Positions 1 through 5,405 of a stretch of DNA of 5,405 bases are shown piece by piece. Made by a program: the position numbers and the translations under genes. Each line of letters opens with the position of its first letter. Position 1 is the stretch's first letter. Location: NCBI GenBank assembly GCA_910585265.1, contig CAJUCA010000111.1, positions 1 through 5,405 of the forward strand. The letters are read 5' to 3'. The stretch is from an uncultured Oscillospiraceae bacterium. Its GTDB lineage: Bacteria; Bacillota; Clostridia; Oscillospirales; Oscillospiraceae. The notes beneath the pieces are model-generated. The model saw nothing but the letters and a program-made list of their open reading frames with translations. It searched no databases and was not told the DNA's origin.

Positions 1-2
1 GC

Positions 3-419
3 AAGCAGGTGTTGTATCTCATGGTAGAGTGCCCGAGCGACTGCTCCGTCAAAACCCTGGGACTGAATATAGCGGTGGCCATCGACAAGGCCATTGGAAG
101 CAGCTATGCCAGACAGCTCACCTCCCTGCGTTCGGCAGCGGCCAGCGCCATTGCCACCCAGGTCAAAATTCTCTGCCTTACCCACCATGTCGGGTTGATT
201 CTAATTGATGAAATCCAGAACGCCGTTACTACCGCCCAGAAAAACAAGCAAATCAAACCCCTTATCAAGTTTCTGGTGGAGCTCACTAACGACACCTGCA
301 CCGCCGCATTCTTCGTGGGCACCCCAATTGCAGAGGAGTTGTTTACATCTCTTGACAAGGGCATACAGCCCATAGTCAAGTGCGATGGATCGTTGAAAGT
401 CAGATTTTCCACTCAATAG
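3..419 (+). pseudogene. TniB/TnsC-like AAA+ transposition ATPase, fragment (5' end outside window, 3' end disrupted)
   Basis: The frame is open from the left edge, so the true start and the Walker A motif lie upstream. Visible motifs fit the TniB/TnsC family of ATP-dependent transposition regulators, which choose targets and activate the transposase. They are an early ECPSDCSVKTLGLNI stretch (the family's ECP-DGSLK-L-LN block), a Walker B segment LILIDEIQN at about 189-215, and a sensor-I-like strand FFVGTPIAEELF at about 309-344. Family resemblance stops near position 350. The last 20 or so codons look unrelated, and the family's lid and C-terminal helical region is missing. The stop codon lies inside the 3' end of the oppositely oriented serine recombinase gene (overlap 400-419). 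I infer disruption by that element or a later deletion. The family call comes from motifs only; a related AAA+ ATPase of another Tn7-like or Tn5053-like transposon is equally possible. Confidence 0.75.
351..380. repeat. Imperfect inverted repeat at the tnsC/recombinase junction; candidate attachment-site half or hairpin
   Basis: Outer arms CTTGAC (351-356) and GTCAAG (375-380) are perfectly complementary. Inner arms GGGC (359-362) and GCCC (368-371) flank a five-base loop. Inner and outer arms are half a base out of register, so the symmetry is imperfect. The repeat starts exactly where resemblance to the ATPase family ends and lies 20 bases beyond the stop codon of the serine recombinase. 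Large serine recombinases act on imperfectly palindromic sites of about this length next to their own gene, so this may be one element/target junction. There is no T-tract, so a classical terminator is less likely. The role is inferred. Confidence 0.4.
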
Positions 420-1851
420 CGACACATTCACCTGTGGCGCGGATTTGAGAGATAAGGCCGTCAGCCACCTGCCGCCTATCGTCAAAGTCAATCTCTTCCC
501 AGCGGTTCAGGTACACCGACAACCGCTCAATCTGTTCCGGCGACATACTCTCCGCAGACAGGGCCGCGATTTCCTTTGCCAGTGTTTGCCGCTGTGCGTC
601 CAATTCCTCAATCTTGGTGTTGGCGTAGGAGATCAAAACCGCGCTGGCCCCGGTCAGGGTATTCAGCAGCTTTTCAATTTCATCCTCCACACGGGCCAGC
701 TCCACATTTAAGGCGGTGAGCTTGGGATTGACCTTTTCCCGCTTGCCCGTCAGGGTTTGGAATTGCGCCAGCTTCTTCACCATTTCGCCGTAGATAAACC
801 GCTCAAATTCCCTCGTGCGGAGCGTCCCACAGCCCGGACAGCTCTTGTTGTCCGCCCGCTTGGAGCACCGCAGGTATTGAACGCCTGACGGGTTCCCCAC
901 GCTCATTAAGGCGTACCCACAGCGGCCACACTTCACTTTCCCGGCCAGCCAAGTATTTTTCGCCTTGCGCCCGTTCTGGAATGTAGTGTTCGCCATCAGC
1001 TTTTTCCGACAGCGGAGCCACACATCCGCCGATACCAGCCCCTCGCTGGGGGCCACCACAAGGATCTGATCTTTCAGGTGCTTGTTTTTTCGTTCCTGCA
1101 CGTCCCGGCCCTGATATAGATAACAGCCGTTTGTCCCCGCGAAGTCCGCCGCCTCGTTGATTACCACCGTCCCCTGGCTTTTGAAAAACTCGTACAGTTC
1201 CAGGTCGGCCTGGGCGTAAATGGGGTTGCGGAGCATTTGGGAGATAAAGCCACGGGTCAGCTCCTTGTCGTAAATCAGGATGCCCTCGTCCGCGAAGTGC
1301 CGGGCGATGTCCGCCGTTTCCGGGTCAGGCTTCATCATTTTCGTGCGGATGCCCTGAATGGTGGTGGGTTCAAGCTGAAAGCCGAACGGGGCCGCGCCGC
1401 TCATGTGAAAACCGCGCTGGCACCGGGAATAGTAAGCGTCCGTCACCCGCTTCTGAATGGTTTCCCGTTCCAGCTGGGCGAACACGATGCAGATGTTCAG
1501 CATGGCCCGGCCCATTGGCGTGGAGGTATCAAACTTTTCCGTGGAGGAAACAAACTCCACGTTGTATGCCTGAAAGGTTTCCATCATGGTGGCGAAGTCC
1601 AGAATGGAGCGGCTGATCCTGTCCAGCTTGTAGACCACCACCCGCTTAATCAGGCCCCGCTTGATATCGGCCATCAGCTCCTGGAATTTGGGGCGGTCGG
1701 TGTTCTTGCCGGAATAGCCCTTGTCGGTGTACTGGCGGAAGTTACCCCCTCTCAGCTCGTACTTGCAAAACTCGATTTGACTTTCAATGCTGATACTGTC
1801 CTTGCGGTCTACCGATTGCCGTCCGTAAATTGCATCTTCCCGAATGTTCAT
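400..1851 (-). CDS. Large serine recombinase (site-specific integrase/excisionase type), 483 aa
   Basis: This enzyme should cut and rejoin DNA through a serine-linked intermediate to integrate or excise a mobile element. The N-terminal resolvase domain (about residues 5-145) is complete: Y9-x-R11-x-S13 with S13 as nucleophile, R53, the D77-R78-x-x-R81 motif, and the long helix around FAQLERETIQKR (124-135). A recombinase domain (about 150-285), a zinc ribbon (C308, C311, C329, C338 with C341 close by) and a coiled coil (about 375-435) follow. The start is supported by AAAGGAG six bases upstream. The gene is last in a leftward module behind the tnpV remnant, with an 18-base gap. An oddity is that residues 175-190 run from PDPETA straight into DIARHFA. 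Relatives, as I recall them, carry about 19 more residues there (helix plus turn), which suggests an in-frame deletion in the DNA-binding part. Activity is therefore uncertain. Confidence 0.9.
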   Translation of the reverse strand: MNIREDAIYGRQSVDRKDSISIESQIEFCKYELRGGNFRQYTDKGYSGKNTDRPKFQELMADIKRGLIKRVVVYKLDRISRSILDFATMMETFQAYNVEFVSSTEKFDTSTPMGRAMLNICIVFAQLERETIQKRVTDAYYSRCQRGFHMSGAAPFGFQLEPTTIQGIRTKMMKPDPETADIARHFADEGILIYDKELTRGFISQMLRNPIYAQADLELYEFFKSQGTVVINEAADFAGTNGCYLYQGRDVQERKNKHLKDQILVVAPSEGLVSADVWLRCRKKLMANTTFQNGRKAKNTWLAGKVKCGRCGYALMSVGNPSGVQYLRCSKRADNKSCPGCGTLRTREFERFIYGEMVKKLAQFQTLTGKREKVNPKLTALNVELARVEDEIEKLLNTLTGASAVLISYANTKIEELDAQRQTLAKEIAALSAESMSPEQIERLSVYLNRWEEIDFDDRRQVADGLISQIRATGECVAIEWKI

Positions 1852-1857
1852 TTGGTA

Positions 1858-1864
1858 CTCCTTT
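1858..1864 (-). promoter_or_regulatory. Ribosome binding site of the serine recombinase
   Basis: On the minus strand AAAGGAG is followed by a six-base spacer and the ATG at 1851. This near-perfect Shine-Dalgarno sequence fixes the recombinase start and suggests strong translation independent of the truncated gene before it. Confidence 0.8.
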
Positions 1865-1869
1865 CCGTT

Positions 1870-2025
1870 TCAGGAGCTACGGTGCCGCCTGATGTACCGC
1901 AGGTGCCGCTGGCCCCATACCCCTACCGGCGTTTCTTCAGCCGGTAGAGCAAGGCAGGGGAGCCGGTAATCGCCCTCCATTTCGTATGTACCGCCCATTC
2001 GCTCAAAAAGAGACTTTTCCATCAT
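1870..2025 (-). pseudogene. tnpV: TnpV-like transposon protein, C-terminally truncated
   Basis: The frame encodes the start of a TnpV-type protein, a small protein of unknown function found in Tn4451-like and other clostridial integrative elements. Diagnostic segments are MEKSLFERMGGTYEMEGDY and the GVWGQRHLRYIRRHR block. Full-length relatives, as I recall them, have about 120 residues and continue with a conserved LLLSGKLNA region. Here the frame stops after about 50 residues, two serines past RRHR, so about two thirds are gone. Two adjacent ATG codons (2025 and 2022) can serve as start. GGGAG at 2030-2034 lies 4 or 7 bases upstream, and the second ATG has the better spacing. A start further up at 2061 would overlap the preceding small gene and has no better signal. 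The gene sits between the 53-aa gene and the recombinase, as in a translationally linked operon. It is probably non-functional. Confidence 0.75.
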
Positions 2026-2035
2026 AATACTCCCA

Positions 2036-2197
2036 TCATCGTATTTTTTCAATCTTTGCATTGACGGTCTTTACCAACAATTCATCCGCGCAGTCGGTAT
2101 AGCGGCCCTGGACGATCAGCTTGTTGCGGAACTCGTTCAGATAGAACACCAGCCGACGCCACTCCGCTTCATCAAGATACAAGTAACGCTTTTTCAT
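2036..2197 (-). CDS. Small 53-aa protein of the tnpV/recombinase module
   Basis: The frame encodes a 53-residue basic protein starting MKKRYLYLDEAEWRRLVFYL, followed by NEFRNKLIVQGRYTDCADELL and ending in EKIR. AAAGGGG lies six bases before the ATG. Its stop codon is ten bases before the tnpV start, so the two genes look co-transcribed and perhaps translationally coupled. I recall similar small proteins (EW near the N terminus, then LN-RNKL and GRYTD--DELL) just upstream of tnpV and serine recombinase genes in clostridial integrative elements. None has a function known to me. The predicted protein is helical and soluble, without signal peptide or membrane segment. A regulatory or accessory role with the recombinase is only a guess from position. 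The good ribosome site and tight packing argue that the frame is real. Confidence 0.7.
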   Translation of the reverse strand: MKKRYLYLDEAEWRRLVFYLNEFRNKLIVQGRYTDCADELLVKTVNAKIEKIR

Positions 2198-2203
2198 TGT
2201 CCG

Positions 2204-2210
2204 CCCCTTT
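2204..2210 (-). promoter_or_regulatory. Ribosome binding site of the 53-aa gene
   Basis: AAAGGGG on the minus strand with a six-base spacer to the ATG at 2197. It supports the small gene and lies inside the short putative upstream remnant. Confidence 0.65.
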
Positions 2211-2223
2211 CTTGCGAGAGGGA

Positions 2224-2249
2224 TGTTTCAGCACTCTTGCCCTGAAACA
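2224..2249. repeat. Perfect 8-bp inverted repeat with 10-base loop
   Basis: TGTTTCAG (2224-2231) and CTGAAACA (2242-2249) are exact reverse complements. They sit just upstream of the leftward 53-aa gene and just before the point where resemblance to recombinase 2 begins. The repeat could be an operator for the leftward module or part of a recombination end. No T-tract follows on either strand, so it is not a standard terminator. Confidence 0.4.
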
Positions 2250-2259
2250 CCGCTCCCCT

Positions 2260-4248
2260 ATGTCCATCTTCCGGGACGTGATAAACGAGTGGTATGTGGC
2301 CGACACCAGCCGCAAAATCAAGAGCGTTTTCAAGTCCAGAATGGAAAAGGGCCTGCGCTGTTCGGGGGCCGTCCCCTATGGCTATCTTGCCTCAAAAGAG
2401 GAAAAAGGCGAGTGGGTGATTGACGAGGAAGCCGCCGCCGTTGTGCGCCGCATCTTCCAGATGGTCATGGATGGTCAGAGCATCAACAGCATCGCCCGGA
2501 CGCTGAGGGCCGAGCAAATCCCTATTCCTTCCGAACACTGGAAGCGCATCGGCTGTCCTGTCCGCGCCAGCAGCTACCGCGACCCCTACGCATGGTCTGC
2601 CACTACCCTCAACTACATTCTCAAGAGGCCGGAATACCTGGGGCGGAAAGTGTTAGGCAAAACCGTCTGTGAGAACTACAAGACCAAAAGCACCCGTAGG
2701 ACTGCGCCAGAGGAACAATTTGTGTTCGAGGGAGCCATCCCCGCCATCATTGACGAGGAAACGTGGCACAATGTCCAAAGACTGCGGGGAACGGTACGCC
2801 GGACGCCCAAGCGAAGCAGCGTACCCAATCGCCTGACTGGATTGCTCTACTGCGCCGACTGCGGCGCAAAGTTGACCCACCACAACAGTCTTGTCCAAGG
2901 CAAGTACATTGACGATGCCTTCACCTGTTCCAGATACCGGGGAATTGTTCAGGAATGTACCATTCACTATATCGCCACGCAAAAGCTGGAAGCGGCGATC
3001 CTCTCCGCCATCCAGCGGATAAGCTGGTATGTCCGCAACAACGAGCAGGAGTTTGTTCAGCGGGTTCGGGAAGCATCCAGTCTGCGCCAGGAGAAAGCGG
3101 TCAAGGATTGCCGAAAACAGATTGCCCAGGCGAAGAAACGCCACGCCGAACTGGACGGACTGGTGAAGAAGCTGTACGAGGCAAACGCAATGGGCAAGCT
3201 GCCGGACAAGCATTTCAGCCGTCTCCTTGCCGAGTATGACGAGGAACAGGCTGCGCTGGAAGCCTCCATGACGGAGTGGCAGGGCTTGCTGGACAACTGG
3301 AACGCCGACCGGGTGAGAATGGTGGAATTTATCGACCTTGCCAAACGGTACACCGATTTTTCAGAATTGACTACGCCCATGCTCAATGAGTTTATCGAGA
3401 AAATCATTGTCCATGAGGGAAGCGGGCGGGGAAAGCAGCGCCGCCAGCGGTTGGATTTTTACTTCAATTTCATTGGCGCATTTGAGGTTCCCGCCGACAT
3501 TGTGACCCCGATGGAGCAGGAAGCGGAACGCCGCCAGCGGGAGGAACAGGCCGAGAAAGAGGAACGCTCCCAGGCGCTTGCCCAAGCCCGGTACGAGAAG
3601 TACAAGCAGGAGCGCCGGGAGTTTACCGCAAAGAAGCGGGCGGGCCTGCTGACCCCGGAGGAACAGGCGGAGGAAGAACGGCGGTTAGAGCGCAATCGGG
3701 CCTATCAGAAGAAACAGCGCGACAAGAAAAAGGCCAGTCAGCCGGAGAAGCCCCGCAAGCGTTCGTTGGAGGAACTTGCCAAGCTGGACAAGGCTGGGGC
3801 CGACCTCACTCCGGAGGAAGCGGAGCGGCTTGCGGCGCACCGCCGAAAGAAAGCTGAGCAGCACAAAGCATGGCGCGACAGGCAGAAAGCCGCGCAGCCC
3901 CCGAAGCCGAAGCAGCGGACGCTGAAAGAACTTGCGGAATGTTCCGAAGCGGGCTTGCCCCTCACCCCGGAAGAAGCGGAGCGGCTGGAAGCCCACCGCA
4001 ATCGGAAAAAGGCGGCCTTGCAGGATTTGAAAGCCCGCGCCGAAGCAGACCCGGAAGCGGCGGCGGAGTTGGCGAAACAGAGAGCGCACCAGTCGGAGGC
4101 CGTAAAGAAATCTCGCTTGAAGATGTACGAAGACGCTGCTGCTGGAGATCCCGAAGCCCAGGCCCGGTATGAACGCTTCCTTGCCACAAGGCGGGAGAAC
4201 TACCACAGGAAGAAACAAGCAGAGGCCGAAGCCGCCCAAGCCAGCTAA
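2260..4248 (+). CDS. 5'-truncated large serine recombinase lacking the catalytic domain, with DUF4368-like region and repeat-rich tail
   Basis: The readable protein begins at the end of the resolvase domain's long helix (RDVINEWYVADTSRKI), so the first 115-125 residues with the nucleophilic serine are gone. The following regions remain (numbered from an in-frame TTG at 2197): a recombinase domain (about 50-200), a zinc ribbon (C219, C222, C244, C254), a coiled coil (about 295-375), a DUF4368-type region ending in TTPMLNEFIEKIIVHE and DFYFNFIGAF (about 375-430), and a lysine/glutamate/alanine-rich tail (about 440-683). The enzyme cannot catalyse recombination but may still bind DNA. Neither the ATG at 2260 nor the TTG at 2197 has a ribosome site, and no promoter is visible, so expression is doubtful. 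Even so, about 660 codons stay open without a stop, pointing to recent truncation or retained use. The family assignment is strong; the functional status is open. Confidence 0.85.
   Translation: MSIFRDVINEWYVADTSRKIKSVFKSRMEKGLRCSGAVPYGYLASKEEKGEWVIDEEAAAVVRRIFQMVMDGQSINSIARTLRAEQIPIPSEHWKRIGCPVRASSYRDPYAWSATTLNYILKRPEYLGRKVLGKTVCENYKTKSTRRTAPEEQFVFEGAIPAIIDEETWHNVQRLRGTVRRTPKRSSVPNRLTGLLYCADCGAKLTHHNSLVQGKYIDDAFTCSRYRGIVQECTIHYIATQKLEAAILSAIQRISWYVRNNEQEFVQRVREASSLRQEKAVKDCRKQIAQAKKRHAELDGLVKKLYEANAMGKLPDKHFSRLLAEYDEEQAALEASMTEWQGLLDNWNADRVRMVEFIDLAKRYTDFSELTTPMLNEFIEKIIVHEGSGRGKQRRQRLDFYFNFIGAFEVPADIVTPMEQEAERRQREEQAEKEERSQALAQARYEKYKQERREFTAKKRAGLLTPEEQAEEERRLERNRAYQKKQRDKKKASQPEKPRKRSLEELAKLDKAGADLTPEEAERLAAHRRKKAEQHKAWRDRQKAAQPPKPKQRTLKELAECSEAGLPLTPEEAERLEAHRNRKKAALQDLKARAEADPEAAAELAKQRAHQSEAVKKSRLKMYEDAAAGDPEAQARYERFLATRRENYHRKKQAEAEAAQAS
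3640..4090 (+). repeat. Degenerate 156-bp (52-codon) tandem repeat in the tail of recombinase 2
   Basis: An LTPEE motif recurs at protein residues 485, 537 and 589 (threonine codons at 3652, 3808 and 3964), exactly 52 codons apart twice. After each motif comes an E-R-L-x-x-x-R block, then basic K/R/Q segments. The first two units share a Q-P-x-K-P-(R/K)-x-R-(S/T)-L-(E/K)-E-L-A stretch. The third unit diverges after about 25 residues. This is internal duplication within the coding sequence, diverged at both DNA and protein level. Confidence 0.75.
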
Positions 4249-4258
4249 CACAGATACA

Positions 4259-4295
4259 GAAAACGCCAGGGACAACGATAGTCCGTGGCGTTTTC
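4259..4295. terminator. Bidirectional intrinsic terminator between convergent genes
   Basis: The arms run 4259-4273 and 4281-4295 around the seven-base loop AACGATA. They pair over 15 positions with one mismatch. The left arm begins with GAAAA and the right arm ends with TTTTC, so both strands give a GC-rich hairpin followed by a U-run. It lies 10 bases after the stop of recombinase 2 and 4 bases after the stop of the nuclease gene, as expected for a shared terminator. Confidence 0.85.
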
Positions 4296-4299
4296 GCTA

Positions 4300-5256
4300 T
4301 TACTGCCGTTCCAGCAAATCCATATACTTTTGCCGTTCGTTCTCCGGGACTTTCAGCGCCGCCATAGCCTGCTCAATGGTCAGGCCCAGTGTTTCCATAA
4401 GGTTGCGGAGATCGGACAACGCCCTCTCTGCGTGACCTTCTGCGCGCCCCATTTCCCTAACACCCTTGCTTAGATTGCACATGACTGACACCTCCCTTTC
4501 CATTGTCTGCGTCATTTGAATGTCGTAATCGTCCTGCAAGATTTTCCGCTTCTCCGCCTCACTGGTTTCGTTGGAGAGAAGCACATCCAGCATCCGCAGT
4601 ACGCCGTCATAGTTTGCCCCATCCGGCCCGCCAAGGCACAGCATGACGATAGACAGCAAATCATAATTCCTGACAGGTTCTTTGCCCTCGCCTACCAGGT
4701 GTTCCTCCACCAGCCGATACCGGGTAATGGTGTTCTCCCGATACTGTGGTGGTTTCATGCAAATCCAGATGGAGTAAACCTTCTTGATTTTCTCATAATG
4801 GGGGCCGGTGAACTCCCTGCCATACTGGGAAGAAATCATTCGGCTGCAATAGTATATGCCCCGCTTTATCAGCGGATAGCCTGGGTAAAAATCGTTTTGT
4901 GCTTCAACATTGACGATAAGGCCGATTTGCTCACCAGAGCCGGGAACAATGGCGCGGAAGCGAATGTCATAGGTGACTGTCCCCTCATGTACTGATTTGT
5001 CCTCGGTGTCCATGCCGCTGATAACTGTGCCGCCCTCGTCCGGCAGCACCGGGACGGCGGACACCTGGGGTTGGCCCTCTATGTACTTCTCGGCAATGTC
5101 GCCCATATCGCAATCCTTGTATTCTTCCAGGCAGGACTTCATAATCCGCGCCAAGATTGCCTTTTCAGACAGAACACGCTTGCAGGCCGCATCATAGCCC
5201 GCATTGTCATCCGTAGCGTGTAGCCCCTGGGCGATTGTCGTTTCCCCGTCCACCAT
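4300..5256 (-). CDS. PD-(D/E)XK nuclease-family transposase-like protein, 318 aa
   Basis: The protein matches the Firmicutes group annotated as 'PD-(D/E)XK nuclease family transposase', related to Rpn recombination-promoting nucleases. The N-terminal YDAACKRVLSEKAILARIMK helix is typical. The nuclease core shows D99 in TYDIRF and E120-x-Q122 in VNVEAQ (numbered from a GTG at 5262), i.e. D...ExQ in place of ExK, a variant common in this group. Next come the conserved REFTGPHYEKIKKVYSIWIC block, the ETSEAEKRKILQDDY segment and a final tail rich in G, E and R with a short helical end. Length is normal and I see no lesion. I prefer the ATG at 5256 because AGGTGAGG directly precedes it; the in-frame GTG at 5262 has no ribosome site and would sit almost at the transcript start. 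The gene has its own promoter and a terminator shared with recombinase 2. Substrate and role in the cell are unknown. Confidence 0.85.
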   Translation of the reverse strand: MVDGETTIAQGLHATDDNAGYDAACKRVLSEKAILARIMKSCLEEYKDCDMGDIAEKYIEGQPQVSAVPVLPDEGGTVISGMDTEDKSVHEGTVTYDIRFRAIVPGSGEQIGLIVNVEAQNDFYPGYPLIKRGIYYCSRMISSQYGREFTGPHYEKIKKVYSIWICMKPPQYRENTITRYRLVEEHLVGEGKEPVRNYDLLSIVMLCLGGPDGANYDGVLRMLDVLLSNETSEAEKRKILQDDYDIQMTQTMEREVSVMCNLSKGVREMGRAEGHAERALSDLRNLMETLGLTIEQAMAALKVPENERQKYMDLLERQ

Positions 5257-5275
5257 CCTCACCTACTTTCACTTC

Positions 5276-5304
5276 ATTTTACCACAGCTTCAACGAAACG
5301 TCCA
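5276..5304 (-). promoter_or_regulatory. Sigma-70/SigA-type promoter of the nuclease gene
   Basis: On the minus strand TGGACG (5299-5304; four of six consensus bases) is followed by a 17-base spacer and TAAAAT (5276-5281), preceded by TGG, which makes an extended -10 element. Transcription would begin near 5269, giving a short leader that just holds the AGGTG ribosome site for the ATG at 5256. This supports the ATG over the GTG at 5262. Confidence 0.65.
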
Positions 5305-5362
5305 CCCCATTTTTAGGAGATAAACTGTTTTCAAGAATTGGGAGAGGTATTAAGAAGCTGTA

Positions 5363-5391
5363 TTCACAAGAGGATAAGTCCGTGGTAGAAT
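5363..5391 (+). promoter_or_regulatory. Rightward promoter for a gene beyond the window
   Basis: TTCACA (5363-5368) and TAGAAT (5386-5391) each match five of six consensus bases, with an ideal 17-base spacer and TGG just before the -10. An AGGAG follows at 5392-5396 and an ATG at 5399, but the two-base spacing and the overlap with the transcript start make that ATG a doubtful start. The true gene probably begins beyond 5405. The promoter is divergent from that of the nuclease gene. The rest of 5305-5362 shows nothing I can name. Confidence 0.5.
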
Positions 5392-5405
5392 AGGAGACAT
5401 GGAAG

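Larger units (their letters stand above)
2194..2262 (-). pseudogene. Possible 3' remnant of the gene that preceded the 53-aa gene
   Basis: On the minus strand an open frame reads GAVFQGKSAETSLSQERGGQ and stops with a TGA that overlaps the 53-aa gene's ATG (ATGA, 2194-2197). Such stop/start overlaps are typical of adjacent genes in one operon. Upstream of about 2262 the same frame runs antisense through recombinase 2, so only the last 20 or so codons could be genuine. I do not recognise the family. The case rests on the ATGA overlap and on the position, and chance is a real alternative. Confidence 0.3.

Noticed and set aside
1237..1947. A 236-codon open frame on the plus strand opposite the serine recombinase
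   Set aside because: It is antisense to a clear gene, shows no recognisable motif or ribosome site, and is expected from the high GC codon use of the real gene.
349..2239. CTCTTG at both module edges (349-354 and 2234-2239) as a target-site duplication
   Set aside because: A six-base match between two stretches of this size is easily due to chance, and large serine recombinases do not usually make such duplications.
1867..2248. GTTTCAG near the tnpV stop (1867-1873) recurring in the inverted repeat at 2225-2248
   Set aside because: A seven-base coincidence without further shared flanks; not enough to call a regulatory or recombination repeat.
2197..2259. TTG at 2197 as the genuine start of recombinase 2
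   Set aside because: The preceding bases are not a ribosome site, the codons to 2259 show no family resemblance, and they are the complement of the other module's 5' signals.
3640..4090. The 156-bp periodicity as a CRISPR-like or non-coding repeat array
   Set aside because: The repeats are degenerate, stay in frame and encode protein; there are no short identical repeats with unique spacers.
2653..4275. Several long minus-strand frames (2653-3213, 3685-4275, 3738-4187)
   Set aside because: They are shadows of recombinase 2. Their low-complexity composition comes from its repeated lysine/glutamate/alanine codons.
4516..4995. A 159-codon plus-strand frame opposite the nuclease gene
   Set aside because: It is antisense to a gene with conserved motifs and regulatory signals, and shows no motif of its own.

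Overview
The window looks like a patch of mobile-element remnants from a Gram-positive anaerobe of the class Clostridia, probably a gut Oscillospiraceae/Lachnospiraceae-type genome. This rests on the gene families (a TnpV-type protein, a large serine recombinase with a DUF4368-type region, a PD-(D/E)XK 'putative transposase' with a C-terminal EG-rich tail), strong AAAGGAG-type ribosome binding sites and moderately high GC. No host housekeeping gene, tRNA, rRNA or CRISPR array is visible.

Layout. (1) Positions 1-about 350 (+) hold the middle of a TniB/TnsC-like AAA+ transposition ATPase. It enters from the left edge and loses homology near 350. (2) Positions 400-2197 (-) form a compact operon-like module read right to left: a 53-aa small protein (2036-2197), a TnpV-like protein cut to its N-terminal third (1870-2025) and a 483-aa large serine recombinase (400-1851). 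Its 3' end meets the broken ATPase gene, and a 30-bp imperfect inverted repeat (351-380) lies exactly at that junction. (3) Positions about 2260-4248 (+) hold a second, different large serine recombinase. It has lost its whole N-terminal catalytic domain but stays open for about 660 codons and ends in a very charged tail with a 52-residue repeat. (4) A symmetrical hairpin (4259-4295) probably terminates transcription from both sides. (5) Positions 4300-5256 (-) hold an apparently intact PD-(D/E)XK nuclease-family protein with its own promoter. (6) Positions 5263-5405 are intergenic and carry back-to-back promoters, one for the nuclease and one pointing out of the window to the right.

How the parts relate. 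The leftward module looks like the recombinase end of an integrative element sitting against a disrupted tnsC-like gene. The catalytic-domain-less recombinase is probably debris of another element. Because the left flank (tnsC) and right flank (recombinase 2) are unrelated genes, one simple insertion does not explain the arrangement; at least one further deletion or rearrangement is needed. Nothing here is a clear new system. The most unusual points are the headless recombinase kept open with its repeat tail, the apparent in-frame deletion in recombinase 1, the truncated TnpV, and the inverted repeat at the junction.
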